This document shows positions 33,016 through 41,381 of a stretch of 64,000 nt of DNA, in pieces. The stretch lies in NCBI RefSeq assembly GCF_004570325.1, contig NZ_SPQO01000003.1:186001-250000 (forward strand), read 5' to 3'. Numbering within the stretch: position 1 is the first letter of the stretch; each line of letters begins with the position of its first letter. The DNA comes from Mycobacterium sp. PS03-16. Its GTDB lineage: Bacteria; Actinomycetota; Actinomycetes; Mycobacteriales; Mycobacteriaceae. The notes beneath the pieces are model-generated. The model was not told the origin of the DNA, ran no database searches, and saw only the letters and a list, made by a program, of their open reading frames with translations. A program made the position numbers and the translations under genes.

Positions 33016-34403
33016 TGGCCGGCCCGGCGCGCACCGGACAGCGTTCGGCCACTGCGGGTCCCGACACGCACACCGCCGACGATCGGCTCGCCCACATCGA
33101 CCAGGCCGCGTTCCTGCAGCTGCGTTCCACCGGGCCGGTCAAGCTGGTGCAGACGGTGTGGGTGTACGACAACCCCGTCGACATGGACATGTTGCGGCGC
33201 TTTCACGCCGGCCTCGGACAGGGTCTGCTCGGCAGGCGGATCGAGCGCTCGGCGCTGCCGTTCGGCAGGCACCGCTGGGTGGCGGCCGAGCCGGTGCCGA
33301 TGCACGTCGCCGACCGTCCGCGGCCGCTGTCGGACCTCAGCGACTGGATCGACGAGCGCTCGGCGACCCCGATCGACCCCGAGCACGGCCCCGGCTGGCA
33401 TCTGGCGGTGCAGCCGTTCTCGGACGGATCGACCGCGGTCAGCCTGGTGGCGTCGCACTGCATCACCGACGGCATCGGGCTGCTGCTGGCCATCGCCAAC
33501 GCCGTGAGCGGGACGCCGCGCAAACTCGAGTACCGGCAGGCGGGGTCGCGGACCCGGCTGCAGGCGCTGCGCGACGATGTCCGCCACACCGCCCGCGATC
33601 TGCCCGAGGTGGGCCGGACGCTGGTGGCCGCGGCCAAACTGGGTCTCCGCCGGCGCGGTGACCTCGCCACGACCGGGGCGTCGCGGCCCGTGCTCACCGA
33701 GGTGGGCGACGACGCCGAAACGGTTGTCGTCCCGGCGATCACCGCATTCATCGACACCGCCGACTGGGATGCCCGCGCCGAGGACCTCGGCGGCACCACC
33801 TACTCACTGCTCGCCGGGTTCGCCGCCCGGCTCGCCGAACGCGTCGGCCGCCACCGACCCGACGGCGGCGCGGTGTCGCTGCTCATCGCGCTCAGCGAAC
33901 GCACGCCCGACGACACCAGAGGCAACGCGGTGTCGCTGGCCACCGTCGACGTGCACCCCGCGCGGGTCACCAAGGATCTGTCCGACGCCCGCGCGGCGAT
34001 CCGGCAGGCGTTGACCACGTTGCGCGCGGTGCCCGACGAGACGTTCGCACTGCTGCCGCTGACGCCGTTCGTGCCGAAGCGCGCGGTGCGCAAGGCATCC
34101 GACGTGATGTTCGGCGACCTGCCGGTGTCGTGTTCCAACATGGGCGACATCGACCCCGTCGTCGGCCGCATCGACGGCACCGAATGCGAGTTCTTCACGC
34201 TGCGCGGCGTCGATCAGGGTCTCACCCCCGGCGCGCTCGCGAAGGCCGGTGGTCAGCTCGTGCTGACCGCGGTCCGGCTCGGGACATTCATCTCGATCGG
34301 GATCGTCTCCTACCGGCCCGGCGGCACGAACACCAAGCGGCATCTGCGCGATCTGACGGCCTTGACGCTGGCCGAGTTCGATCTCTACGGCGAGATCATT
34401 TAG
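33015..34403 (+). CDS. Condensation/WES-like acyltransferase, second of a tandem pair
   Basis: 462 residues; its ATG shares a base with the TGA of the previous gene. Active-site motif SHCITDGIG with His148 and Asp152. The pair aligns from end to end (for example DQAAFLQLRSTG against DQALFLGLRATG, and DLPVSCSNMGDI against DLPVSCSNLGDL), so it arose by tandem duplication. The two copies may act on different positions of the sugar core. The 3' end overlaps the stop codon of the convergent glycosyltransferase. Confidence 0.8.
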   Translation: MAGPARTGQRSATAGPDTHTADDRLAHIDQAAFLQLRSTGPVKLVQTVWVYDNPVDMDMLRRFHAGLGQGLLGRRIERSALPFGRHRWVAAEPVPMHVADRPRPLSDLSDWIDERSATPIDPEHGPGWHLAVQPFSDGSTAVSLVASHCITDGIGLLLAIANAVSGTPRKLEYRQAGSRTRLQALRDDVRHTARDLPEVGRTLVAAAKLGLRRRGDLATTGASRPVLTEVGDDAETVVVPAITAFIDTADWDARAEDLGGTTYSLLAGFAARLAERVGRHRPDGGAVSLLIALSERTPDDTRGNAVSLATVDVHPARVTKDLSDARAAIRQALTTLRAVPDETFALLPLTPFVPKRAVRKASDVMFGDLPVSCSNMGDIDPVVGRIDGTECEFFTLRGVDQGLTPGALAKAGGQLVLTAVRLGTFISIGIVSYRPGGTNTKRHLRDLTALTLAEFDLYGEII

Positions 34404-35650
34404 CGATGACGGCGCCCTCGTCGCGCCGCATCCTCGAGCAGGTCGGCCGCTTTCGCCACACTCACCGACGGTTTGGTCATCGCCGCGGCGACCTCGCGGG
34501 CCCGGTCCCGGTACCCCGGGGCGAGCACCTTGCGCAGCGCGTCGCGCAGCGACGTGCGCGTCGTGGCGGAGAACCGCCGGTAGTCGCCGACACCCAGCTG
34601 CTTGACCTTGGACCCCCAGATCGGTTGTTCGGCGCCGACCCACAGCACCAGCGTGGGCACGCCGGCCCGGACACCCGCCGCGGTGGTGCCCGCGCCGCCG
34701 TGGTGGACCACCGCCCGGCACAGCGGGAACACGGCGGCGTGGTTGACCGTGCGCACCACCTTCACGTGCGGGGCGTGCGAGGACTCGTCGACGTCCCAGA
34801 CGCCCGAGCAGATCAGCGCGCGCTCACCGAGGTCGGCGCAGGCGGCCTCGATCATGGCGACCGCCTCGGCCGGCGCCTTGACCGGCATGCTGCCGAAGCC
34901 GAAGTACACCGGCGGCCTCCCTGCGGCGATCCAGGACACCACGTCGTCGTCGGCCTCGGTGTGCTTCTCCAGCGTGATGGCGCCCACCAGGGGACGCTGC
35001 GGGCCCCACTCGTCGGCGAGGCCGGGGAAGAACATCTCGTCGTAGGCCTGGATCTCCAGCGTGCCGCGGTCGGCCATCCGGCGCACGGCGCGCGTGGTGG
35101 CGCGCGGCAGGCCGAGTTCGCGCCGCTGCTCGTCCTCGGCGCGTTTGAGCACCTGCCAGTGCGCCCACTCGCCGATGGCCCACACCGGCCCGACCACCGC
35201 GCCCGGCACCGGCACCGGCAGCAACCGGGTGCTCGCCCGCACCGGGAAGTAGTGCAGCGCGGCCAGTGGAATGGCGTGTGCCTCGGCAACATTGCCGGCC
35301 AGTTCCTGGTAGGTGGTGCCGGTCAGGATCAGGTCTGCGCCGTCGGCCATGGCGTCGAGCGAGCGGCTCATCTCCGGCCAGCCCTGCACGACGTATTCGC
35401 GCGCTTCGCGCAGCACCGTCGCGGGGTTGCGCACCCGGTACCACTCGCGGAACACGTCGGCGTCGAGTTGCTGCTGGGAATCGACCCCGTAGGACACGGC
35501 CGGACCCAGCCCGGAGTCCTCGGCGAAGCCGACCAGGTTGGGCGGCACCGCAACTGCCACCTCGTGCCCGCGCCGGGCGAGTTCGAGCGCGACGGCGGCG
35601 CAGGGCTCGACATCGCCGCGGGTGCCGTGGACGGCGACCACGAACCTCAC
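34400..35650 (-). CDS. GT-B fold glycosyltransferase of the UGT/sterol glucosyltransferase type
   Basis: 416 residues from GTG 35650, which begins exactly at VRFVVAVHGTRGDVEPCAA, the standard start of this family (the GTRGDVEP loop binds acceptor). The C-terminal nucleotide-sugar site is AVVHHGGAGTTAAGVRAGVP followed by LVLWVGAEQPIWGSKV. Homologues in mycobacterial glycopeptidolipid and LOS loci (Rv1524, Rv1526c type) transfer rhamnose, glucose or 6-deoxy sugars from nucleotide donors. Sugar specificity is not visible. The gene runs opposite to the synthase operon and divergent from mmpL. Confidence 0.9.
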   Translation of the reverse strand: MRFVVAVHGTRGDVEPCAAVALELARRGHEVAVAVPPNLVGFAEDSGLGPAVSYGVDSQQQLDADVFREWYRVRNPATVLREAREYVVQGWPEMSRSLDAMADGADLILTGTTYQELAGNVAEAHAIPLAALHYFPVRASTRLLPVPVPGAVVGPVWAIGEWAHWQVLKRAEDEQRRELGLPRATTRAVRRMADRGTLEIQAYDEMFFPGLADEWGPQRPLVGAITLEKHTEADDDVVSWIAAGRPPVYFGFGSMPVKAPAEAVAMIEAACADLGERALICSGVWDVDESSHAPHVKVVRTVNHAAVFPLCRAVVHHGGAGTTAAGVRAGVPTLVLWVGAEQPIWGSKVKQLGVGDYRRFSATTRTSLRDALRKVLAPGYRDRAREVAAAMTKPSVSVAKAADLLEDAARRGRRHR

Positions 35651-35856
35651 GCGTGGCGCCGCCGATTCCGCCGGAGGGCACGCGGATTCACGCGAACCGC
35701 CGTGCATCGCGGCGTCTCGTGTAACAGCACCATGGACACACCCGATTACAACATGGATCGGGATGGCCGGGGCAGCCGCGTCAGCGGGCGAGTGGGCGCC
35801 TCCCGGGTGAATTCGTGGTCAGCTGTCGAACTTGTGAGCCGTGTAGCGTGAAAAGT

Positions 35857-38800
35857 ATGTTCGCCCGCACCAAACTCCGTGGTGCGTTCGCGGACGGGGG
35901 ACTTCCGCTCCTGGGCCGTTTCATCGTCCGCCATCCCGTTTCGGTCATCGTCGCCTGGCTGGTGACCGCGGCGACGCTGTTCTTGCTGCTGCCTCCGCTG
36001 GCGGAGGTCTCGCAGCGCAACCCGCCGGACTTCCTGCCCAACGACGCCCCGGTCATGGTCGCCAACCGGGAGATGAGCGACGCGTTCAAGGGGGCCGAGG
36101 AGACCAACACCAGCAACCTGGCCGTGGTCATCCTCAGCAACGAGAACGGGCTCACACCCGCCGACGAGGAGACGTACAAGGAACTCGTCGACCGCCTGGC
36201 GGCCGATCCCGAGAACGTCATCTCGACGCAGAACTTCATCGCCACGCCCGAGTTGCGCCAGGTGATGACCAGTGAGGACGGCAAGGCCTGGAACCTCCCG
36301 GTCAGCCTCACCGGCAGCATGGGCACCCCGAGCGGCCAGGCCGCGTACCGCGATGCCGTCGACATCATCGACGAGGTCACCGAGGGCTCCTCCCTCGAGG
36401 CGAACATGGTGGGCGCCGCGGCCACGTTCGAGGACATCAACGCCATCGGTGCCCGCGATCAGCTGGTCATCGAGATCGCCACCGTCGGAACGATCCTGAC
36501 CATCCTGCTCATCGTCTACCGCAGCATCGTCGGCATGCTGATCCCGCTGCTGACCATCGGTCTGGCGCTCGGGGTCTCCAACCAGGCGGTTGCGGGGCTC
36601 GGCGAACTCGGTCTGGGCCTGGGTCCCCAGACCATCGTGCTGATGACCGGCATGCTGATGGGGGCGGGGACCGACTTCTCGATCTTCTTCTTCAGTCGCT
36701 ACCACGAGCTGGTGCGCACCGGCATGGCCTCCGACGACGCCCTGGTCGGCGCACTGACCTCGATCGGCAAGGTGGTCGCCGGGTCGGCGGCGACCACCGC
36801 GATCGCCTTTTTGGGCCTGGCGTTCACCAAACTCGGCGTTTTCGCCACCGTGGGTCCCGCGTTGTCGGTGACGATTGCCATCGGCTTCCTGGCCTCGATC
36901 ACGCTGCTGCCTGCCTTCATCGTCCTGGCCGGGCGGCGCGGCTGGGTGAAGCCCCGCAAGGACCTCACCGGACGGTTCTGGCGCCGGTCCGGCGTCCACA
37001 TCGTGCGCCGGCCGGTCCTCCACCTCACGGCCAGCCTGGTGGTGCTCATCGCGCTCGCGGTCTGCGCCGGGTTCATCAAGTTCAACTACGACGACCGCAA
37101 GGCCCTGCCCGCCGACGCCCCCAGCAACATGGGTTACGAGGCGATGTCCGCGCACTTCCCGGTCAGCACCACGATGCAGCAGTTCGTGGTGATCAAATCC
37201 GACCAGGATCTGCGCTCGCCGCGCGCGCTGGCGGCCATGGAGGCCATGGCGCAGCGGATCGCTGCGGTCCCCGACATCGACATGGTCCGGGGCATCACCC
37301 GGCCGACCGGCGAGATGCTCGAACAGGCCAAAGCCACCTATCAGGCCGGCGAGGTCGGTTCCCGGCTGGATCAGGCCTCCACGCTGATCGAGGACAACGA
37401 TGCGAACCTGTCGCGGCTGAGCGGCGGCGCCGACCAGCTCGCGGACGTGCTGGACCAGGTGCGCGACGGGGTGATCGGCGCGGCGGGCAGTGTGCGCGGA
37501 CTCGCGGGTGCGCTCGACGACATGTCGCGCAAGTACGGCGGCGCCACCACCCTCGACCAGATTGACAAGACCGCGTCGCTGGTGACGAATATGCGGTCCC
37601 TGGGCGATGCGATCGGCGTGGACGTCAACCGGATGACCGACATCTACGCGTGGGCGAACCCGGTGTTGCTGTCGCTGGACGAGAGCCCCACCTGTGCCGC
37701 GGACCCCGAGTGCGTGGCCTCGCGAGAGGATCTCCGGCGCATCGTGGCCGCGCGGGACAGCCCGTACCTCAACAGCATCTCCGAGCTCGGCAGCCAGCTG
37801 CAGAACACCGAGGGCTACCAGACGCTGGACGAGACCGTGCAGGGGTTGTCCCAGAGTCTGAGGACCGCGACCACGGCGGCGCGCGAGCTGGGCATCGACG
37901 AACCCAACGGTGTGCAGAACAAGATCCGCGAGGTCACGCAGTCCGCCGACACGCTGGCCGATTCCAGCCGTCAGCTGGCCGAGGGCGTGCAGCTGCTGGT
38001 GGATCAGACGCGCACCATGGGCGGCGGTCTGGACCAGGCGTCGGACTTCCTGAACGCGATGAAGCGGGATGCGGCCGACCCGACGATGTCCGGGTTCTAC
38101 ATCCCGCCGCAGATCCTCACCCAGGAGGAGTTCAAGAAGGCGGCGAACCTGTTCGTCTCACGCGACGGGCACACCGCGCGCTACCTGGTGCAGACCGCGC
38201 TGGACCCGTTCGACACCGCCGCGATGGACCAGGTCGACGACATCATCGATGCGGCCGAGAGTGCGCGGCCCAATACCGTCCTGGAGGACGCGAAAGTCAC
38301 CATGGTCGGCTTCTCGCCCGTGCAGGCCGACCTTCGCGACTATTACAACGACGACATCCGGTTCATCATCATCGTGACGCTGCTGGTGGTGTTCCTGATC
38401 CTGGTGCTGCTGTTGCGCGCCATCGTGGCGCCGATCTACCTGGTCGCGTCGGTGGTGCTGTCGTACGTGTCCGCCGTGGGCATCGGTGTGCTGTTCTTCC
38501 AGTTCGTGCTCGGCCAGGAACTCGCCTGGACGGTGCCAGGCATGGCGTTTTTGGTGCTGGTCGCCGTCGGCGCCGACTACAACCTGCTGCTGATCGCCCG
38601 AATACGTGAGGAGTCCCGCGACGGGATCCGCACCGGCATCATCCGCACCGTCGGCGCGACGGGTGGCGTGATCACCTCCGCCGGGCTCATCTTCGCGGCG
38701 TCGATGCTCTCGCTGACGGTCAGCAGCATCAGCACGGTGATCCAGCTCGGCTTCGTCATCGGCGTGGGTCTGCTGCTCGACACGTTCATCGTGCGCACCA

Positions 38801-39003
38801 TCACGGTGCCCGCGGCGGCCGTGCTCGTCGGCAACGCGAACTGGTGGCCGTCGAAGCCGAAGTACGAACCGCGGGAGTCGGACCGGGTCGAGGACGCCGG
38901 CGAGGAGACCCAGCCGCTGACGGGCCGGGCACGGGTCCGGCAGCGGCTCCTCGAGGCGAGCGCGTCCTACCGGGCCGGCACGGGCCCTCGCGATACCGTC
39001 TGA
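35857..39003 (+). CDS. MmpL-family RND lipid transporter
   Basis: 1048 residues from ATG 35857, with TAGCGT 7 bases before it (leaderless). An N-terminal membrane helix (VSVIVAWLVTAATLFLLLPPL, about 29-49), a periplasmic domain, five grouped helices, a second large periplasmic domain (about 425-835) and the last group of helices. The proton-relay Asp-Tyr pairs are visible in GAGTDFSIFFFSRYHE and VGADYNLLLIARI. MmpL proteins move glycolipids or precursors across the plasma membrane; the one in the equivalent M. tuberculosis position is MmpL12. No MmpS partner is nearby. The last 60 residues are a charged cytoplasmic tail. Confidence 0.93.
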   Translation: MFARTKLRGAFADGGLPLLGRFIVRHPVSVIVAWLVTAATLFLLLPPLAEVSQRNPPDFLPNDAPVMVANREMSDAFKGAEETNTSNLAVVILSNENGLTPADEETYKELVDRLAADPENVISTQNFIATPELRQVMTSEDGKAWNLPVSLTGSMGTPSGQAAYRDAVDIIDEVTEGSSLEANMVGAAATFEDINAIGARDQLVIEIATVGTILTILLIVYRSIVGMLIPLLTIGLALGVSNQAVAGLGELGLGLGPQTIVLMTGMLMGAGTDFSIFFFSRYHELVRTGMASDDALVGALTSIGKVVAGSAATTAIAFLGLAFTKLGVFATVGPALSVTIAIGFLASITLLPAFIVLAGRRGWVKPRKDLTGRFWRRSGVHIVRRPVLHLTASLVVLIALAVCAGFIKFNYDDRKALPADAPSNMGYEAMSAHFPVSTTMQQFVVIKSDQDLRSPRALAAMEAMAQRIAAVPDIDMVRGITRPTGEMLEQAKATYQAGEVGSRLDQASTLIEDNDANLSRLSGGADQLADVLDQVRDGVIGAAGSVRGLAGALDDMSRKYGGATTLDQIDKTASLVTNMRSLGDAIGVDVNRMTDIYAWANPVLLSLDESPTCAADPECVASREDLRRIVAARDSPYLNSISELGSQLQNTEGYQTLDETVQGLSQSLRTATTAARELGIDEPNGVQNKIREVTQSADTLADSSRQLAEGVQLLVDQTRTMGGGLDQASDFLNAMKRDAADPTMSGFYIPPQILTQEEFKKAANLFVSRDGHTARYLVQTALDPFDTAAMDQVDDIIDAAESARPNTVLEDAKVTMVGFSPVQADLRDYYNDDIRFIIIVTLLVVFLILVLLLRAIVAPIYLVASVVLSYVSAVGIGVLFFQFVLGQELAWTVPGMAFLVLVAVGADYNLLLIARIREESRDGIRTGIIRTVGATGGVITSAGLIFAASMLSLTVSSISTVIQLGFVIGVGLLLDTFIVRTITVPAAAVLVGNANWWPSKPKYEPRESDRVEDAGEETQPLTGRARVRQRLLEASASYRAGTGPRDTV

Positions 39004-39307
39004 CGGGCCGTCAGCGCGCGGTTTTTGCCAGAAGAACTACTTCCGGGCAATTTCGTCGCTCGCCGTCCGGGGCAATCGGCGGCGATCTGCGAATTCGGCG
39101 GTCACCCCGGTGATTCAAGATCGGTACCTTTCATTTGCTGAAATATGATTGTATGCGCCGGAGAATAACTGCTAGCAAACCATCAAATGGTGGTTTGTCC
39201 TGAGTTCCGCGGCGGGATAGCGGAGCTGCACCCGGAATCACCTGCGCAATGTCAACCAAGTCTGCTTTGGACTCACGAAATTCACAGGTTCCAGTTAATA
39301 TGTTCGC
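39004..39307. other. 304-base AT-rich gap between mmpL and a glycosyltransferase
   Basis: No gene is visible. The bases 39100-39310 are unusually AT-rich. A hairpin CAAACCATC/GGTGGTTTG (39176-39197, AAAT loop) lies in the middle and may end mmpL transcription. TAATAT (39296-39301) near the right end is an excellent -10 for the next gene, so the gap separates two transcription units. Confidence 0.55.
39176..39197 (+). terminator. Hairpin downstream of mmpL
   Basis: Arms 39176-39184 and 39189-39197 pair over nine bases with one G-U pair and an AAAT loop. It is 172 bases after the mmpL stop. No U-tract follows, so it may instead be an operator for the downstream promoter. Confidence 0.35.
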
Positions 39308-40267
39308 GTGGTGATGCAGGTTGCCGACAGCCGCGCAATTGGCGGTCGCGAACTCGATATCAGTGTCGTGATTCCGTGCCGTAACGGCGCATCGACACTC
39401 GAACGGCAACTCGACACCTTACTGTCGCAGGACACCGCCGCCGCATTCGAGGTCATCGTGGCCGACAATGGTTCGACCGACGGAACCGCCGACCTCGTCC
39501 GCGCGTACCGGACACGGGATCCTCGCGTCCGGCTCGTCGACGCCTCCGTCGCGCCCGGGGTCAACGTGGCCCGTAATGCCGGTGCCCGGTCGGCACACGG
39601 CCGGTTCATCCTGCTCTGCGACGCGGACGATCTCGTGCATCCGGGTTGGCTGGAGGCGAATTGGCGGCGCCTGCGCGACGGGGCGCACTGCGTCGGCGGC
39701 GGCATCGACCGCGTACTCGAGGACGGCAGCCTGCTCGCCGCGGAACGCATGCTCTACCGCACCGGCCGCAGCACGGTGCCCTACGCCAACGGCGCCAACT
39801 GCGGATTCTCCGCCGAGGCGTTTGCGTGTGTCGGTGGCTTCGACGAGTCGTTCGCCGGGGGCGCCGACGAGATCGACTTCTTCTGGCGCCTGGCTGCGGC
39901 CGGGTACCCGCTCGTACTCGCCGACGGGGCGGTCATCAGCAAGACCCAGCACACCGCGCTGCGGCGGGTGTTCCGTCAGCACTACAGCTATGGCCGCGGC
40001 GAGGTGCGGCTGATCCGCAAGTTCAAGGGCGCCTGGGGCCTGATCCCGTTGCTGGCGTTGCCTTTCCATGTCATCGGGTGGGCGCTGCTCACGGCCACGA
40101 GCCGGACGGATTCGCGGTGGCGGCGGCGTTGCGTCGTCAATCTCGCGTTCCACCTGGGGATGTTGCGCGGGTGCCTGCCGACCCGGCGCCCGGCGCCTGT
40201 CAGCCGGTGGACCGGCGCACCGTCGGCGCCGACTGCGACGCTCGCCAGGCACTCCAGGTCGGCATGA
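39308..40267 (+). CDS. Family 2 glycosyltransferase
   Basis: 319 residues from GTG 39308; a TAATAT -10 ends 6 bases before it, so the start is leaderless. GT-A fold: DISVVIPCRNGASTLERQL at the N-terminus, VIVADNGSTDGTADLV, and the metal-binding DxD-type LLCDADDLVHPGW (about 99-111). The later ANGANCGFSAEAF and GGADEIDFFWRL (ED-like general base) segments are also typical of the family. A weak hydrophobic segment (LIPLLALPFHVIGWALL) near residue 245 suggests membrane association. Donor and acceptor unknown. The last 68 bases overlap the 3' end of the convergent pyruvyl transferase gene. Confidence 0.88.
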   Translation: MVMQVADSRAIGGRELDISVVIPCRNGASTLERQLDTLLSQDTAAAFEVIVADNGSTDGTADLVRAYRTRDPRVRLVDASVAPGVNVARNAGARSAHGRFILLCDADDLVHPGWLEANWRRLRDGAHCVGGGIDRVLEDGSLLAAERMLYRTGRSTVPYANGANCGFSAEAFACVGGFDESFAGGADEIDFFWRLAAAGYPLVLADGAVISKTQHTALRRVFRQHYSYGRGEVRLIRKFKGAWGLIPLLALPFHVIGWALLTATSRTDSRWRRRCVVNLAFHLGMLRGCLPTRRPAPVSRWTGAPSAPTATLARHSRSA

Positions 40268-41162
40268 AGGTGACGTTCGGTGCGCGGCGGGTCCAGGCGT
40301 GCCACAGCTCCTCGATCTTGCCGTGGCGGTCGTTGATGACGGTGTGCGGGATGCCGCAGAGGACGGCGATGACATGACCGTGCAGGCGGTCGGTGACCAA
40401 TCTCCGGCCCTGCGACAGGATGTCGACCGCGTGGTCGAGATTGCGTCGGGCAAACCAGGTCATCGCGGCCCGGCTCGGCCGCGGACGCCCCGACTTCCCG
40501 GCCACGTTCGCCAGGCTCCATCCGAGATTGCGGGTGCTGACCATCGGGGCCTGCGTCCAGTCGACGGTGGGTATGTCGGCGAGTTGTCCGGATGCTGCCT
40601 CGCCGTCGCGCCGCGCTTGAACCACCAATTCGGTGCGTGGCGGGCGCCGCACGAGCGCGCCGAGCGCGAACGCCGCGTCCGGCGCCAGCAGCGTGCGACA
40701 GTCGAATTCGCGTTCAGCGATGGCGAGTGACCGCCTGTCGCGGACCAGCAACGTGACGTCGCGGTGCGCACCGATCGCGCGTTTGAGGTCCTCGAGCCGG
40801 GTCCGGTCTGCGATCTGCACGGACTGCGGCATCTGCACGATGGGGCGATCGGGAAAGTCGTGGATCACTTGACGTCTCAGGTCGTCGTGGACCGGATACA
40901 GTCCACCGAGATTGCCGCCGCCGTTGATGACGATGGGCCCGGACGCCCGCAGCCGGTCGGGCCGGTAGCTGCTCGCCGTGGTGGTGGAGCGCACCGTGAC
41001 CGATCGCTGCGCGGCGAGCCGCTGCACGCCCAGCCAGATCGCCGAGTCCCCACAGTTCAGGTGGTGGGGAAAATCCACCATGTCGCAGTCGCCGCCGTGC
41101 GGCAGGAAGGGTGAGACCTGGGTGATCAGTTGCGTTCGAACCCATTCGAGAAACTCGGCCAC
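40200..41162 (-). CDS. Polysaccharide pyruvyl transferase family protein
   Basis: 320 residues from GTG 41162, preceded by ACGGAGG at the right spacing. Matches the PS_pyruv_trans family (GumL, CsaB, ExoV): HLNCGDSAIWLGVQRLA near the start, VINGGGNLGGLYPVHDDLR (about 75-95), QMPQSVQIAD, the second half with LLVRDRRSLAIAE and VTDRLHGHVIAVLCGIPHTVI. The enzyme transfers pyruvate from phosphoenolpyruvate to a sugar to form a pyruvate ketal, adding a negative charge. M. smegmatis is known to make pyruvylated trehalose glycolipids, so a similar product is plausible here. Its 3' end overlaps the glycosyltransferase by 68 bases on the other strand. Confidence 0.88.
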   Translation of the reverse strand: MAEFLEWVRTQLITQVSPFLPHGGDCDMVDFPHHLNCGDSAIWLGVQRLAAQRSVTVRSTTTASSYRPDRLRASGPIVINGGGNLGGLYPVHDDLRRQVIHDFPDRPIVQMPQSVQIADRTRLEDLKRAIGAHRDVTLLVRDRRSLAIAEREFDCRTLLAPDAAFALGALVRRPPRTELVVQARRDGEAASGQLADIPTVDWTQAPMVSTRNLGWSLANVAGKSGRPRPSRAAMTWFARRNLDHAVDILSQGRRLVTDRLHGHVIAVLCGIPHTVINDRHGKIEELWHAWTRRAPNVTFMPTWSAWRASQSAPTVRRSTG

Positions 41163-41381
41163 GATCCATCCTCCGTTGTGCGATCCACCCCGAACATCTT
41201 TGCATTCTCAAATAAAACCGGCAGGTCGGATGGCGCAGGGCGACGTCGTTCGGCGGTGTCCGGTTGGCTACGATGTCCCCACCGGAACGTCGGCCCGCCG
41301 CGGACGGGGAGGCCGGACCGCTCGGCGTGGTCGCAATGGTTCATATCCGGACAGCACCGAGGAAGTGTGAAGGCAAGCCCT
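41163..41381. promoter_or_regulatory. Divergent promoter region of the pyruvyl transferase and UDP-glucose dehydrogenase genes
   Basis: Left half is AT-rich around 41195-41215. On the plus strand TACGAT (41269-41274) is a good -10 without a clear -35; the dehydrogenase message would have a leader of about 100 bases. On the minus strand the pyruvyl transferase has a ribosome site GGAGG close to its start. The shared region suggests coordinated control of the two acid-producing steps. Confidence 0.4.
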
